Shown here: piece by piece, positions 1 to 7,612 of the stretch
Layout of the letters: each line of letters starts with the position of its first letter
How positions within the stretch are numbered: position 1 is the stretch's first letter
Assembly: GCF_001667505.1 (NCBI RefSeq)
Contig: NZ_LZHZ01000028.1
Location: 1 to 44,705, forward strand
Source: Mycobacterium sp. ACS1612
Lineage (GTDB): Bacteria > Actinomycetota > Actinomycetes > Mycobacteriales > Mycobacteriaceae
Direction: 5' to 3'
DNA: 44,705 nt
Program-made: the position numbers and the translations under genes
The notes under the pieces: model-generated
What the model was told of the DNA's origin: nothing
Database searches by the model: none
What the model saw: the letters and a program-made list of their open reading frames with translations, nothing else

Positions 1-113
1 AACAACCCCCGGAGGGCCGCCCGCACCCCCACCCCGCCCCCCTGGCCGGCCCGGGGCCGGCCCGCGCCCCCCCCCCCCCCGCGGGGGCCCCCCCCCCCCC
101 CCCCCCCGCTTCC
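1..113. other. Low-complexity G/C sequence at the left window edge
   Basis: The first ~110 bases are almost only C and G, with uninterrupted C runs at 67-80 and 88-107. No reading frame or site can be supported here. Normal mycobacterial sequence begins at about 110. It most likely reflects poor base calling or assembly at a contig end. It removes any information on what lies upstream of the first gene. Confidence 0.7.
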
Positions 114-119
114 TACAAT
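114..119 (+). promoter_or_regulatory. -10 hexamer for a leaderless TPR-gene transcript
   Basis: TACAAT at 114-119 matches the mycobacterial TANNNT -10 element and ends 6 nt before the ATG at 126. This spacing would place the transcription start on the A of the start codon, giving a leaderless mRNA; no Shine-Dalgarno is present. The -35 region falls in the unreliable low-complexity edge and cannot be assessed. Confidence 0.55.
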
Positions 120-125
120 TCCGCT

Positions 126-1754
126 ATGACGATCGTCACCGACCTCGAGCGGGCTCGTCAGCTGATCTTCGCCGCCGAGGAGGAGGCGGCGAAGCAGTTG
201 CTGCTGTCTCTCGGTGAGCAGATCGAAGCCGTCGGCCGCGATGACCTCCTGCTCGAGGTCTACGCCCAACTAGGCGAAATCTATCTGGTCCGCACCGCGT
301 ACAACGGCGTCGAGGAAGCCCTGCGCCGCATCACCGACTGCCTCGCGATCTACCAGTCGATCCAGGCAGGCGCCAACCCGGAAGCGGCTGCTCAGGCGAC
401 GATGTCCGACGCCGAGATCGACCACATGATCTGCCGGTACACGCGGCGCGCGCAATTCCTGCGCACCGGCTTGGCCGCCGCCGCGCACGGCGACCACGAG
501 GCCGCCGAGGCCGCGCTGCTGGTGCTGACCGACGACACGTCGACGGAGTTCGCCGACTTGGCCGCCGAACACCGGTTCCTCGTCACCTACGCACGCATCC
601 TGTGCGCCGTCGCGCTGTGCGACGACGACCTGCACGTCCGCTCAGTTCCGTTGTGGGAACTCGCGATCGACGCGGTCGAGCGGTCCATCGACGGCACCGA
701 ACTCGACGACTTCCTGCTTGTCCAGGTGGGTACCGGATACGGCCGGTTCTGTGTCGAAACCGGGCGGCTGGCCGAAGCCGAGCCATGGCTGCAGCGCGCA
801 GGCGCCCGGGCGCAGAAGCGGGGATGGAAACTGGCAACCGCCAGAACACAATTCGAGCGCTGCACGGCGGCGTGGGCGGCGGGGGATCGGGCCCGCGCGC
901 AGGACCTGGTGCACGCGGCGTACCCCGCACTGGCCGAAGGCTATCGTGCACACGACGTCTCGCGGTCCTGGCTGTACTTCGGCCTCATCGCGCTGTCCAT
1001 CGAGAGACTGGACGACGCCGACGAACGCTTCAGCCACGCAGAGCGGCACTGGCGCGAAGTCGAAAAGCCGCTGCACATCCACCGAATCCTGCTGCAACGC
1101 AGCTGGGTTGACATCTTCCGCGGCAACTTCGACGCGGCACGCGAACGCGTCGAAGAAGCGCGCGCGCTGCTGGACTCGTGGCCGCGGCACAGCTGGTTGC
1201 AGTATGCCAGGCTCGACGACCATCTTGGCAACATCCTGCGCGCCGAGGCGTTGGCCGACCCAGGCGGCGCGGCGGCGAAATTCGAACAGGCCGCAGACCT
1301 GAAGGTGCCCGCGGCGCTCGCCGTCGACTCGGTGCGGTTGTCGATGGCTGACGCCGACGCCCGCATGCGGTGGGCCACCCACGTCTCGGCAAAGATTTTG
1401 GCGGGCGCCTTCGCGCTGGCCTGGGAGTGGGGTAACACCGAACTCGTCAGCGAGCTCGTCGAATACCACAGTGCACGAGGAAGTTTCAGCACCGAACCGG
1501 AGACCTCCCAAATCGCGGGCTGGGCCGAGACCGCGACCGCCGCCGTTCCTGTCGAGACGGTCGACGACTACGCGCTCGTCGCGGCGGGGCCTGCGGTGGA
1601 AGGCGGCGCGGCGCTGACCCGACTCGGGCCGCTGCCGCCTCTACAGATGGATCCGGCAAGCGGACCGATCATGAGCCGGTATCGCACGCTGGCGTTCGAG
1701 CGGTACGGGTGTGCCGTCACCGCCGACGAAGCGGCGTGGTCGACGTGGCCGTAA
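126..1754 (+). CDS. TPR-like helical repeat protein of a CHAT cassette
   Basis: A 542-residue, Ala/Glu/Arg-rich, all-helical protein with degenerate TPR-like repeats, clearest at about residues 200-360 (AEAEPWLQRAG-, DADERFSHAE- and AARERVEEAR-type helices). There is no signal peptide or membrane segment, so it is cytoplasmic. The ATG at 126 follows a -10 hexamer at leaderless spacing. Its last 19 bases overlap the start of the CHAT protease gene, so the two products are probably made together. In known TPR-CHAT systems the TPR partner senses a signal or holds the protease inactive; assigning that role here is inference. The exact ligand is unknown and repeat boundaries are approximate. Confidence 0.75.
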   Translation: MTIVTDLERARQLIFAAEEEAAKQLLLSLGEQIEAVGRDDLLLEVYAQLGEIYLVRTAYNGVEEALRRITDCLAIYQSIQAGANPEAAAQATMSDAEIDHMICRYTRRAQFLRTGLAAAAHGDHEAAEAALLVLTDDTSTEFADLAAEHRFLVTYARILCAVALCDDDLHVRSVPLWELAIDAVERSIDGTELDDFLLVQVGTGYGRFCVETGRLAEAEPWLQRAGARAQKRGWKLATARTQFERCTAAWAAGDRARAQDLVHAAYPALAEGYRAHDVSRSWLYFGLIALSIERLDDADERFSHAERHWREVEKPLHIHRILLQRSWVDIFRGNFDAARERVEEARALLDSWPRHSWLQYARLDDHLGNILRAEALADPGGAAAKFEQAADLKVPAALAVDSVRLSMADADARMRWATHVSAKILAGAFALAWEWGNTELVSELVEYHSARGSFSTEPETSQIAGWAETATAAVPVETVDDYALVAAGPAVEGGAALTRLGPLPPLQMDPASGPIMSRYRTLAFERYGCAVTADEAAWSTWP

Positions 1755-2938
1755 CTCTCGTTCTCCGCTTCGCCGACGTCGGCGTCGCGACCTACGCCAG
1801 CCTCCGCGTGGTCGGCGAGCCGGCGCGAACGGTCACCTGGGTGGTGCAGGAGCCCGAACTCGTTGCCGCACTGGACCAGTTGAAGACCGCGCTGCCCGAC
1901 CCGGTGGCCACCGAAAGCCGCCGTGACGCTGTGCAGCGAGCAGTCGCCACCGGCCCCTTCGCGGCGCCCGAGTCGGAAATGGCCATCGCCCGCACGTTGG
2001 GCGCCAGCCTGCTGGGGCCTGCGGCGTGGCAGCTGCTCGTCGACTGTGTGGCGTCGCCGCGGGCCGCCTTGTTCGTCTCACCCAGCGCACGTTTGGCGCG
2101 GGTGCCATGGGGGCTGCTCGCCCTACCCGGCGATGACGGCTTCCGGCTGAATGAATTGGTCGACGTGTTGATGGCGGCGCCGTCGAACATCGTCAACTCG
2201 ACACGCACGCCGGCGGTCTGGGCCGATCGCCGCGACAACCCGCCTCTGCTGCTTCTCGACCCACGGGTTCCCGGCCAGCGCCCCGATTCGGCGCTCGGTT
2301 CGGTGCTCGGCAGGCCTTCGTCGGAAACCCCTCTGGCACAACATTTCACAGAGATCATGCGGCAACGGGCGGTGCTACCTGACGTCACTTACGCGGTTGA
2401 GCTGTTCCGGCGGACAGACGCCGACCGCGCTTGGCTTGGCGGCCAACTCGACCGGAAACCGAGTCGGCTGCTGTACGTCGGTCACGCCACCGCCGCCGAC
2501 GGCGACGTCGGGCACGCGGCCCGCGCCGCGCTGCACCTCGCCGACGAACGTCCGCTCACAGCTGCGGATCTGATGTCGGCGAAGTTGCCGATGCCGCCCC
2601 GAATCGCGATGATCGCCTGCGCGTCCGGCGGCGACTACCAATTCGACGAGGCGACCGGCCTGGTGGCGGCGATGATCCTCGGTGGCGCTCAACTGGTCAC
2701 GGCCACGCTGTGGTCGTTACCGACGGCGGCCGGTTATCGACAGTTCACCGCAGCCGATCACGACCCGATGGCCGACGTCATCATCGCCGTCGACCGCGCC
2801 CACGAAGACGCCGAGGCAGGTCGGGCGGTCAATCGCTGGCAGCGGGAGCAGATGCGTCGCTGGCGCGACGGCGATATCGGTGCCAGCCCGCTGTATTGGG
2901 CCGCGTTGGCGACATTCGCGGTCGACGGTGCGCGATGA
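1736..2938 (+). CDS. CHAT-domain (caspase-like) cysteine protease
   Basis: About 400 residues from GTG 1736, a start that overlaps the TPR gene by 19 nt; GTG 1745 is an alternative. The C-terminal half has the CHAT hallmarks: a strand ending in Gly-His (His250, YVGHATA) and a second ending in Ala-Cys-Ala-Ser-Gly (Cys295), followed by a GATGLVAAMILGGAQ-type segment and the Trp-Ser-Leu-Pro motif typical of the clan CD fold. These residues form the expected His/Cys dyad. The N-terminal ~200 residues resemble the inactive half of the CHAT fold (SARLARVPWGLLALPG). CHAT proteases cleave specific partner proteins in separase-like and bacterial death pathways. The substrate here is not known; the two downstream unknown genes are candidates. 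Confidence 0.85.
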   Translation: MVDVAVTLVLRFADVGVATYASLRVVGEPARTVTWVVQEPELVAALDQLKTALPDPVATESRRDAVQRAVATGPFAAPESEMAIARTLGASLLGPAAWQLLVDCVASPRAALFVSPSARLARVPWGLLALPGDDGFRLNELVDVLMAAPSNIVNSTRTPAVWADRRDNPPLLLLDPRVPGQRPDSALGSVLGRPSSETPLAQHFTEIMRQRAVLPDVTYAVELFRRTDADRAWLGGQLDRKPSRLLYVGHATAADGDVGHAARAALHLADERPLTAADLMSAKLPMPPRIAMIACASGGDYQFDEATGLVAAMILGGAQLVTATLWSLPTAAGYRQFTAADHDPMADVIIAVDRAHEDAEAGRAVNRWQREQMRRWRDGDIGASPLYWAALATFAVDGAR

Positions 2939-2943
2939 ACCCG

Positions 2944-3438
2944 TCAGCCGGGCGACACGCAGACGGCCACCGACGACTCGTCGCCGGACCGGTAGTAGGT
3001 GTCGATGATGCTGCCGGGGCAGACCTTGGCCAGCGACGAGGCCGGTATCAGTGCGGTCTCGTGCGCGGGAAACTGGCCTCCTCCGGGCTTTCTCACGATC
3101 ACGTCGAGCACGACCTCCCGGTGGTCCTCGCGGAACTCGCCGGTGGGCCGCATACCGGTGACCACGGCCTGCGATTTGGTGCCCTTGCGGATCAGCTCGA
3201 GTTGATCCCCCGTGAGCAGGCCTTTTTGGATCAACATGTCATCGAAGGCGGCGCGCACGGTCAGCATGTCGGTGACGGTGGCGAGTCGTTCGTCGGCCTC
3301 GTCGGACCGCGGTCGGACGGGAGCGGCGGTGCGGTGGTCAGGGATGACGGTGGCGGCGCTGCCGGCGACCAGAAAGCCGAAGTAGGCGATGTTGAGAAGC
3401 TGGTCGGCGGCGATTCCGAGCAACAACGCTGTGGACAT
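2944..3438 (-). CDS. Small single-pass membrane protein, unknown function
   Basis: 164 residues from ATG 3438. Residues ~4-33 form one hydrophobic segment (LLLGIAADQLLNIAYFGFLVAG), acting as a membrane anchor or uncleaved signal. A polar linker follows, then a C-terminal beta-rich domain (about 85-160: VVTGMRPTGEF, VVLDVIVRKPGG, SVAVCVS) with two cysteines. A domain of this look occurs in other mycobacterial membrane hypotheticals. The gene runs against the CHAT cassette, ends 5 nt after the CHAT stop and shares a 54-bp divergent promoter region with the next plus-strand gene. Longer upstream extension would run into that gene and is rejected. Function not recognised. Confidence 0.7.
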   Translation of the reverse strand: MSTALLLGIAADQLLNIAYFGFLVAGSAATVIPDHRTAAPVRPRSDEADERLATVTDMLTVRAAFDDMLIQKGLLTGDQLELIRKGTKSQAVVTGMRPTGEFREDHREVVLDVIVRKPGGGQFPAHETALIPASSLAKVCPGSIIDTYYRSGDESSVAVCVSPG

Positions 3439-3455
3439 GCCATTAGCGTCAGCTC

Positions 3456-3486
3456 TTGCGCTGGCTACCGAACCCAACTTTATGCT
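3456..3486 (+). promoter_or_regulatory. Internal cassette promoter, leaderless type
   Basis: TATGCT at 3481-3486 fits TANNNT and lies exactly 6 nt before ATG 3493. A weak -35-like TTGCGC is at 3456-3461 with a 19-nt spacer. It would give the two downstream genes their own leaderless transcript, independent of the TPR-CHAT pair. Confidence 0.5.
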
Positions 3487-3492
3487 GGTGCG

Positions 3493-4812
3493 ATGAGCGC
3501 GGGCTACGACGTGGCGACGACGACCGCTGTCAGCCAACCACGCCGCGCCGTCATCGACCGCGCATGGCGCGCCATCGGCCCCGGAGTCGAGGTGCTCAGC
3601 GGTGACGACGGTGGACCGCTGCGCCGCACGGTCAAACGCATCCTCGACCCGCTGGTGCTGCGTCTGCGCGCCAACACCGCCTACTCGGCGCCGTTCGTCG
3701 ACGCCGGCACCGCGGTCGCGATTCACGAGCTGATCGTCGGGCATGGACCCCAATTACGCGTTGCGGCAGCATGGTTCGAGGTGCTCAAGCGTGAGCGCCG
3801 CCGCCTGCGCATCACCACCGGCAACGCCCAGGAGCTGTATTTCCCCGTCTGCTTCGAGCTGGCGGTGACGAAAGGCGCTCCGGCGCAACAGGACGACGGC
3901 TCCGCCGAAGCGGTGTTGCGGGGCATCCATGGCGACCGCGACCGCACCGCGATCGAGGTGCTCAACCAATACGCAGCCGATCCGCATGTGGTCGCCAAGC
4001 TGACTGACCAACTCGCCCGCAGCTGGACCGACGTCGTACCGGGTACGGAGATCACCGATCCGTTCCTCGCCGGCTTGACCACGGTGCTGGGGCCGGCGCA
4101 GGGCCACAACGCCGCGGTCGCCCGGCAGCGGGTCTGGTCAGCGCTGATCGCCGACGCGACGCCGTACAACCTCGGTGCCCGAGCGCATCACACCACCGAC
4201 GAGCTGCCATGGTCGATCGTCGCGCTCGGACTGAGTTCCATTGCGCCGCAACCACCGCCCGCTGTCATGGCCGGAACGGACAGCGACCGCCCGCTGAACC
4301 GCTCCGTCGTCGACCGGGTGCGCGCCACCCTGCGGCGAGCCATGGACCGCGATGAGCTGCCCGACATCCCGCTGTTGTGCGCTGAGGAGGTCGACAGGGC
4401 CAGTGCGCCGTGGGGCCTGCTGGCCGAGGACAAGCAGGCCACCCTGGTGGCCGGGATCGAGATCGGCGCGTGTCTGGCGCCGCTGAGTGAAACGGCCGTG
4501 CCGAAATACGAACTGGCCGCCCAGATTCAGGCCCGGTTGCGTAAGGAAGCCTATGTCCTGCACGCCCGTCGTTACCTGACCGAAGGCGGGCCCACGCACC
4601 CGCGGCAGCAACAGGTGATCGACGACCTCGCCTCGTTCGCGCGCCCTTATCTGAGCCGGTTGTGGGCCCGGCTGCACGGTCGCGATGTCTGGCAGGAACC
4701 CTGCGACGACGTCGACGATGTCCGGGCGCTTCTGGAGGGTGTGGCACGGTCGGTGAGCCTCGACCACCGACAGCGGATCAAGGCGATGCTGGAATTGCAG
4801 GTGGCCGGATGA
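3493..4812 (+). CDS. Cassette protein of unknown function, 439 aa
   Basis: Start chosen at ATG 3493 because it follows a -10 hexamer at leaderless spacing and the longer frame upstream is antisense to the membrane-protein gene. The product is soluble and mostly helical, with no signal peptide, no transmembrane segment and no nucleotide-binding motif I can see. Notable stretches are a central His pair (RAHHTTDELPWS, ~235-245) and IPLLCAEEVDRASAPWGLL (~300-318). The APWGLL piece echoes the PWGLL motif in the N-terminal half of the CHAT protein next door (residues ~125-130). The echo may mark a related fold or be chance. The stop overlaps the next start (ATGA), so translation is probably coupled. 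Function not recognised. Confidence 0.7.
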   Translation: MSAGYDVATTTAVSQPRRAVIDRAWRAIGPGVEVLSGDDGGPLRRTVKRILDPLVLRLRANTAYSAPFVDAGTAVAIHELIVGHGPQLRVAAAWFEVLKRERRRLRITTGNAQELYFPVCFELAVTKGAPAQQDDGSAEAVLRGIHGDRDRTAIEVLNQYAADPHVVAKLTDQLARSWTDVVPGTEITDPFLAGLTTVLGPAQGHNAAVARQRVWSALIADATPYNLGARAHHTTDELPWSIVALGLSSIAPQPPPAVMAGTDSDRPLNRSVVDRVRATLRRAMDRDELPDIPLLCAEEVDRASAPWGLLAEDKQATLVAGIEIGACLAPLSETAVPKYELAAQIQARLRKEAYVLHARRYLTEGGPTHPRQQQVIDDLASFARPYLSRLWARLHGRDVWQEPCDDVDDVRALLEGVARSVSLDHRQRIKAMLELQVAG

Positions 4813-5894
4813 GACTCGTCGCCGACGCCGGGTTGTGGAGCACGGGCCACCAGGCAGCGCAGCCGCAACTCGTCGCCGTCCTGGAGGTCAGTGGTGCCGT
4901 GCTGTCGTGGATCGTTGACGACCCCACGCATGCCGCGCAGATCACCTTCACCGATGTGGACCGTGCGGATTGGCTGTGGCGGGTGCTCGGCGAATCGGGG
5001 CACGTCGCCGTCGCCGCGGCGGTGAACGGACGGCCGCCCGGCGCGGACGTCGAGATCGCCGGCGTCGACCTGCAACCAGAATCGTTGGAACCGCTGCGCA
5101 GACTCGCGCTCGGGCATTGGCTGCGGCGGTGGTGGCCGGTCAGCGAGCGCGACGGTATCGCGGCGCTCGACGGCGCACTGCTGGACGCCGAGATCGCGAT
5201 GCTCACGGCGGCCGCCGAGGACTACTTCACCGACGACACCTTCGATTCCGACGTGGCTGCGCTGTTGCGCCCGCACACCGCGGCGCTCAGCGCGCATCTG
5301 CATGCCGGCGACCCGCGGGTGATCGAACTCGTGACCGGCTGTGCGGATCTCGCCGACGACGTCGGCGTCGTGCTCGCCGAATCTGCCTGCGTCACCCAGC
5401 GTCGCGACGACTACGCGTTGGCCGCAGGTGTGGACGGACGTGGCCGCGGCGCGGGTGCAGTCGCCGCAGGGACCGACTCCGTGAAGTGGAGCGCAGTCCC
5501 GCCCGGTGTGTTCGATGCCGCAGAGGACACTGTGGAGTGGCGCGTTGAAGCGGCGGACGGGACCGCGAAAGCCATTGTGCGCGTAAGGTTATCAGGTTCA
5601 GGACTGTCGGCGGGCATCCCTGTGCGGCTGCGTTCTGACAAGTTCACGGGTTCGGGCGTGCTCGACGCCGACGGGGCTGCCACGTTCCCGCTTCTCGACG
5701 CGGAGCAACACCCTGTCGCGGAATCGGCTGCCTGGGACCACGATTGGCGGTCGACCGCGGTGGCGGTAGGCGCGGACATCGACGAGTCACCACAGACGCG
5801 CGAGCGGATCAGGGAGTTTGCCCGATCGAGGCTGCGTGCGCCCGCCGGTGACGCGTTCCTGGCCGAAGTGTTGGCCGCCGAATCGGACTACTGA
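4809..5894 (+). CDS. Cassette protein of unknown function with C-terminal beta domain
   Basis: 361 residues from ATG 4809, overlapping the preceding stop by 4 nt. The N-terminal ~200 residues are mixed, then helical (ALLDAEIAMLTAAAEDYF). Residues ~225-320 alternate short hydrophobic strands and glycines (VEWRVEAADG, AKAIVRVRLSG, GIPVRLRSD, GSGVLDADGAATFPLL), which resembles an immunoglobulin- or transthyretin-like beta-sandwich. A helical tail ends the protein. It has no signal peptide or membrane segment. Position as the last gene of a TPR/CHAT neighbourhood makes it a candidate effector, substrate or scaffold; that is inference. It ends in a 7-nt convergent overlap with the next gene. Confidence 0.7.
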   Translation: MRLVADAGLWSTGHQAAQPQLVAVLEVSGAVLSWIVDDPTHAAQITFTDVDRADWLWRVLGESGHVAVAAAVNGRPPGADVEIAGVDLQPESLEPLRRLALGHWLRRWWPVSERDGIAALDGALLDAEIAMLTAAAEDYFTDDTFDSDVAALLRPHTAALSAHLHAGDPRVIELVTGCADLADDVGVVLAESACVTQRRDDYALAAGVDGRGRGAGAVAAGTDSVKWSAVPPGVFDAAEDTVEWRVEAADGTAKAIVRVRLSGSGLSAGIPVRLRSDKFTGSGVLDADGAATFPLLDAEQHPVAESAAWDHDWRSTAVAVGADIDESPQTRERIREFARSRLRAPAGDAFLAEVLAAESDY

Positions 5895-6163
5895 GCGTCG
5901 TCCTCGTCGCGGTGCATCGATTTGCGGATCTCGGCGAGGCGCTCGGCGGCCGCCCGCTGACGCGCGTCGTACTGCTCCTCCACAGTGCGGCCCTGCGGTG
6001 TCTCGGCGGCCAGTTCTGACGCGCCGATCGCGGTGCCGTACCGCGTTTCGATCTTCTCGCGCACCGATTCGAACGTCGGCACGCCGCCGGGTGTGTAGCC
6101 GGTATCTGCTGGTTCGGCGGGTGGCGGTGCGCTCGGCTCGTTCGCGTCGGGTTCCTCGGGCAT
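5888..6163 (-). CDS. Small conserved mycobacterial hypothetical protein
   Basis: 91 residues from ATG 6163. An acidic, Pro/Ala-rich N-terminus (PEEPDANEPSAPPPAEPAD) precedes a charged helical region (VREKIETRYG, EEQYDARQRAAAERLAEIRKSM) that may form a coiled coil. Size, composition and place next to the esterase gene recall the small Rv1638A-like protein of M. tuberculosis, from memory only. The frame continues upstream but would overlap the divergent cyclase start, so the internal ATG is preferred. Its stop overlaps the convergent gene's stop within CTACTGA. No function known to me. Confidence 0.65.
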   Translation of the reverse strand: MPEEPDANEPSAPPPAEPADTGYTPGGVPTFESVREKIETRYGTAIGASELAAETPQGRTVEEQYDARQRAAAERLAEIRKSMHRDEDDAQ

Positions 6164-6217
6164 GGCCTCACGGTACTCGGCTTTGTCGGAACCGCCGTGT
6201 CGCTCGTAGTGCGGTGG

Positions 6218-6223
6218 GACACT
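6218..6223 (+). promoter_or_regulatory. Possible -10 for leaderless hydrolase-cyclase gene
   Basis: GACACT lies exactly 6 nt before ATG 6230. It keeps the A and final T of TANNNT but not the first T, so it is only a weak candidate. No Shine-Dalgarno precedes the ATG. Confidence 0.3.
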
Positions 6224-6229
6224 GCAGTT

Positions 6230-7609
6230 ATGGTCCGGCAACCGGACACGCATTACGCGAAGGGCCCGAACGGGAACATCGCCTACCAGGTGGTCGGTGA
6301 CGGTCCAACCGATCTCGTGATCGTGCCGGGCTGGTTCTCCCATATCGACAAGCAATGGGAGAACCCGCTCTGGCGCGCGTACATCAGTGAATTCGCAACA
6401 TTCGCGCGTCTGGTTCTGTACGACAAGTGCGGTACTGGCCTATCCGATCCGATCGACGGCGTGCCTACCGTCGAAAACCGGGCAGACGACCTACGAGCGG
6501 TGATCGATGCGGCCGGATGCGACCGCCCGGCGCTATTCGGATTCTCCGAAGGCGGACCGATCAGTGTGTTGTTCGCCGCGACGTATCCGGAGCGGGTCCG
6601 CGCGTTGATTCTCTACGGGACGGGCGCAGGAGGACCACCCGATCGCTTCGGCTCCGCGATGGTGCAACGCGTATACGAGACCTTCGATCGGATCAGAGCG
6701 ACGATTGATCATTGGGGTGAAGGGCAGACGCTGGATTGGGCCGCACCGAGCTTGAGTGGCGACCCGGACGCAAGACGGGAGATGGGTGCCTTTGAAAGGG
6801 CCGCCATGAGCCCCAAGATGGCCTTGATCACCTGGCTCGCCGTCCTCCGACAGCTGGATATGCCGGACATCGTTGGAGATATCCAAGTCCCGACACTGGT
6901 CCTGCACCGCAGAGCCGACGCGATACCCGTCGAGTTCGGTCGCGCCCTCGCCGCCCGGCTGCCACGCGCCCGGCTGATCGAACTCGATGGCGTCGACCAC
7001 ATTCCGTGGGCAGGAGACTACAAGTCGGTGGTCGGCGAGGTCGAAGAGTTCTTGACCGGCCAGCGGCATGAGCATCCGCAAGACCGAGTGCTAGCGACCG
7101 TGATGTTCACCGACATCGTCGACTCGACCCGGCACGCCGCCGAACTCGGTGACGAACGCTGGCGTGACCTCTTAGAGCGCCACAACGAGATTGCACATGC
7201 GGAGATCGATTCGTTCCAAGGGCGGTTCGTCAAAGATACCGGCGACGGCCTGCTAGCCACCTTCGACGGTCCGACGCGAGCAGTCTTGTGTGCAACGGCT
7301 CTTGCCGAACGCATGCCGCGGATCGGAGTCGAGATTCGTAGTGGTCTACACACGGGAGAGTGTGTGCGTCGCGGCAACGACATCGGTGGGATCGCGGTCC
7401 ACATCGCCGCGCGAATCGCTGCGAAGGCAAGTTCGGGCGAGGTACTCGTCTCCAACACGGTGAAGGAGCTTGTCTACGGGTCAGGAATCACCTTTTCGGG
7501 TCGGGGATTCTACGACCTCAAGGGCGTCCCCGGAGAGTGGCAGTTATTCGCGCCTGCGGGCTATCACGATCCGGTCGCAGACGCCTTGACGGCAGCCCTG
7601 CAGTTCTAA
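6230..7609 (+). CDS. Alpha/beta-hydrolase fused to class III adenylate/guanylate cyclase
   Basis: 459 residues. Residues ~20-265 are an alpha/beta hydrolase: oxyanion region VPGWFSH, nucleophile elbow Gly-Phe-Ser106-Glu-Gly-Gly, and a late Asp-His (GVDHIPWAGD). Residues ~285-450 are a class III nucleotidyl cyclase: metal-binding Asp295 (FTDIVDST) and Asp339 (KDTGDG), then GGIAVHIAARIA. The usual transition-state Asn is His391, while Arg395 is kept; this His form recurs in hydrolase-cyclase fusions as I recall. It is likely cytosolic and makes cAMP under control of a small ligand bound or hydrolysed by the first domain (inference). Base composition is lower in GC than the neighbours and there are TTA codons, which suggests acquisition. 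ATG 6230 is preferred over GTG 6197. Confidence 0.85.
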   Translation: MVRQPDTHYAKGPNGNIAYQVVGDGPTDLVIVPGWFSHIDKQWENPLWRAYISEFATFARLVLYDKCGTGLSDPIDGVPTVENRADDLRAVIDAAGCDRPALFGFSEGGPISVLFAATYPERVRALILYGTGAGGPPDRFGSAMVQRVYETFDRIRATIDHWGEGQTLDWAAPSLSGDPDARREMGAFERAAMSPKMALITWLAVLRQLDMPDIVGDIQVPTLVLHRRADAIPVEFGRALAARLPRARLIELDGVDHIPWAGDYKSVVGEVEEFLTGQRHEHPQDRVLATVMFTDIVDSTRHAAELGDERWRDLLERHNEIAHAEIDSFQGRFVKDTGDGLLATFDGPTRAVLCATALAERMPRIGVEIRSGLHTGECVRRGNDIGGIAVHIAARIAAKASSGEVLVSNTVKELVYGSGITFSGRGFYDLKGVPGEWQLFAPAGYHDPVADALTAALQF

Positions 7610-7612
7610 GGC

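Noticed and set aside
2431..3492. Upstream extension of the 439-residue cassette gene to 793 residues
   Set aside because: It lies inside the CHAT gene and antisense to the membrane-protein gene, and the translation is Arg-rich and low-complexity as expected for an off-frame reading.
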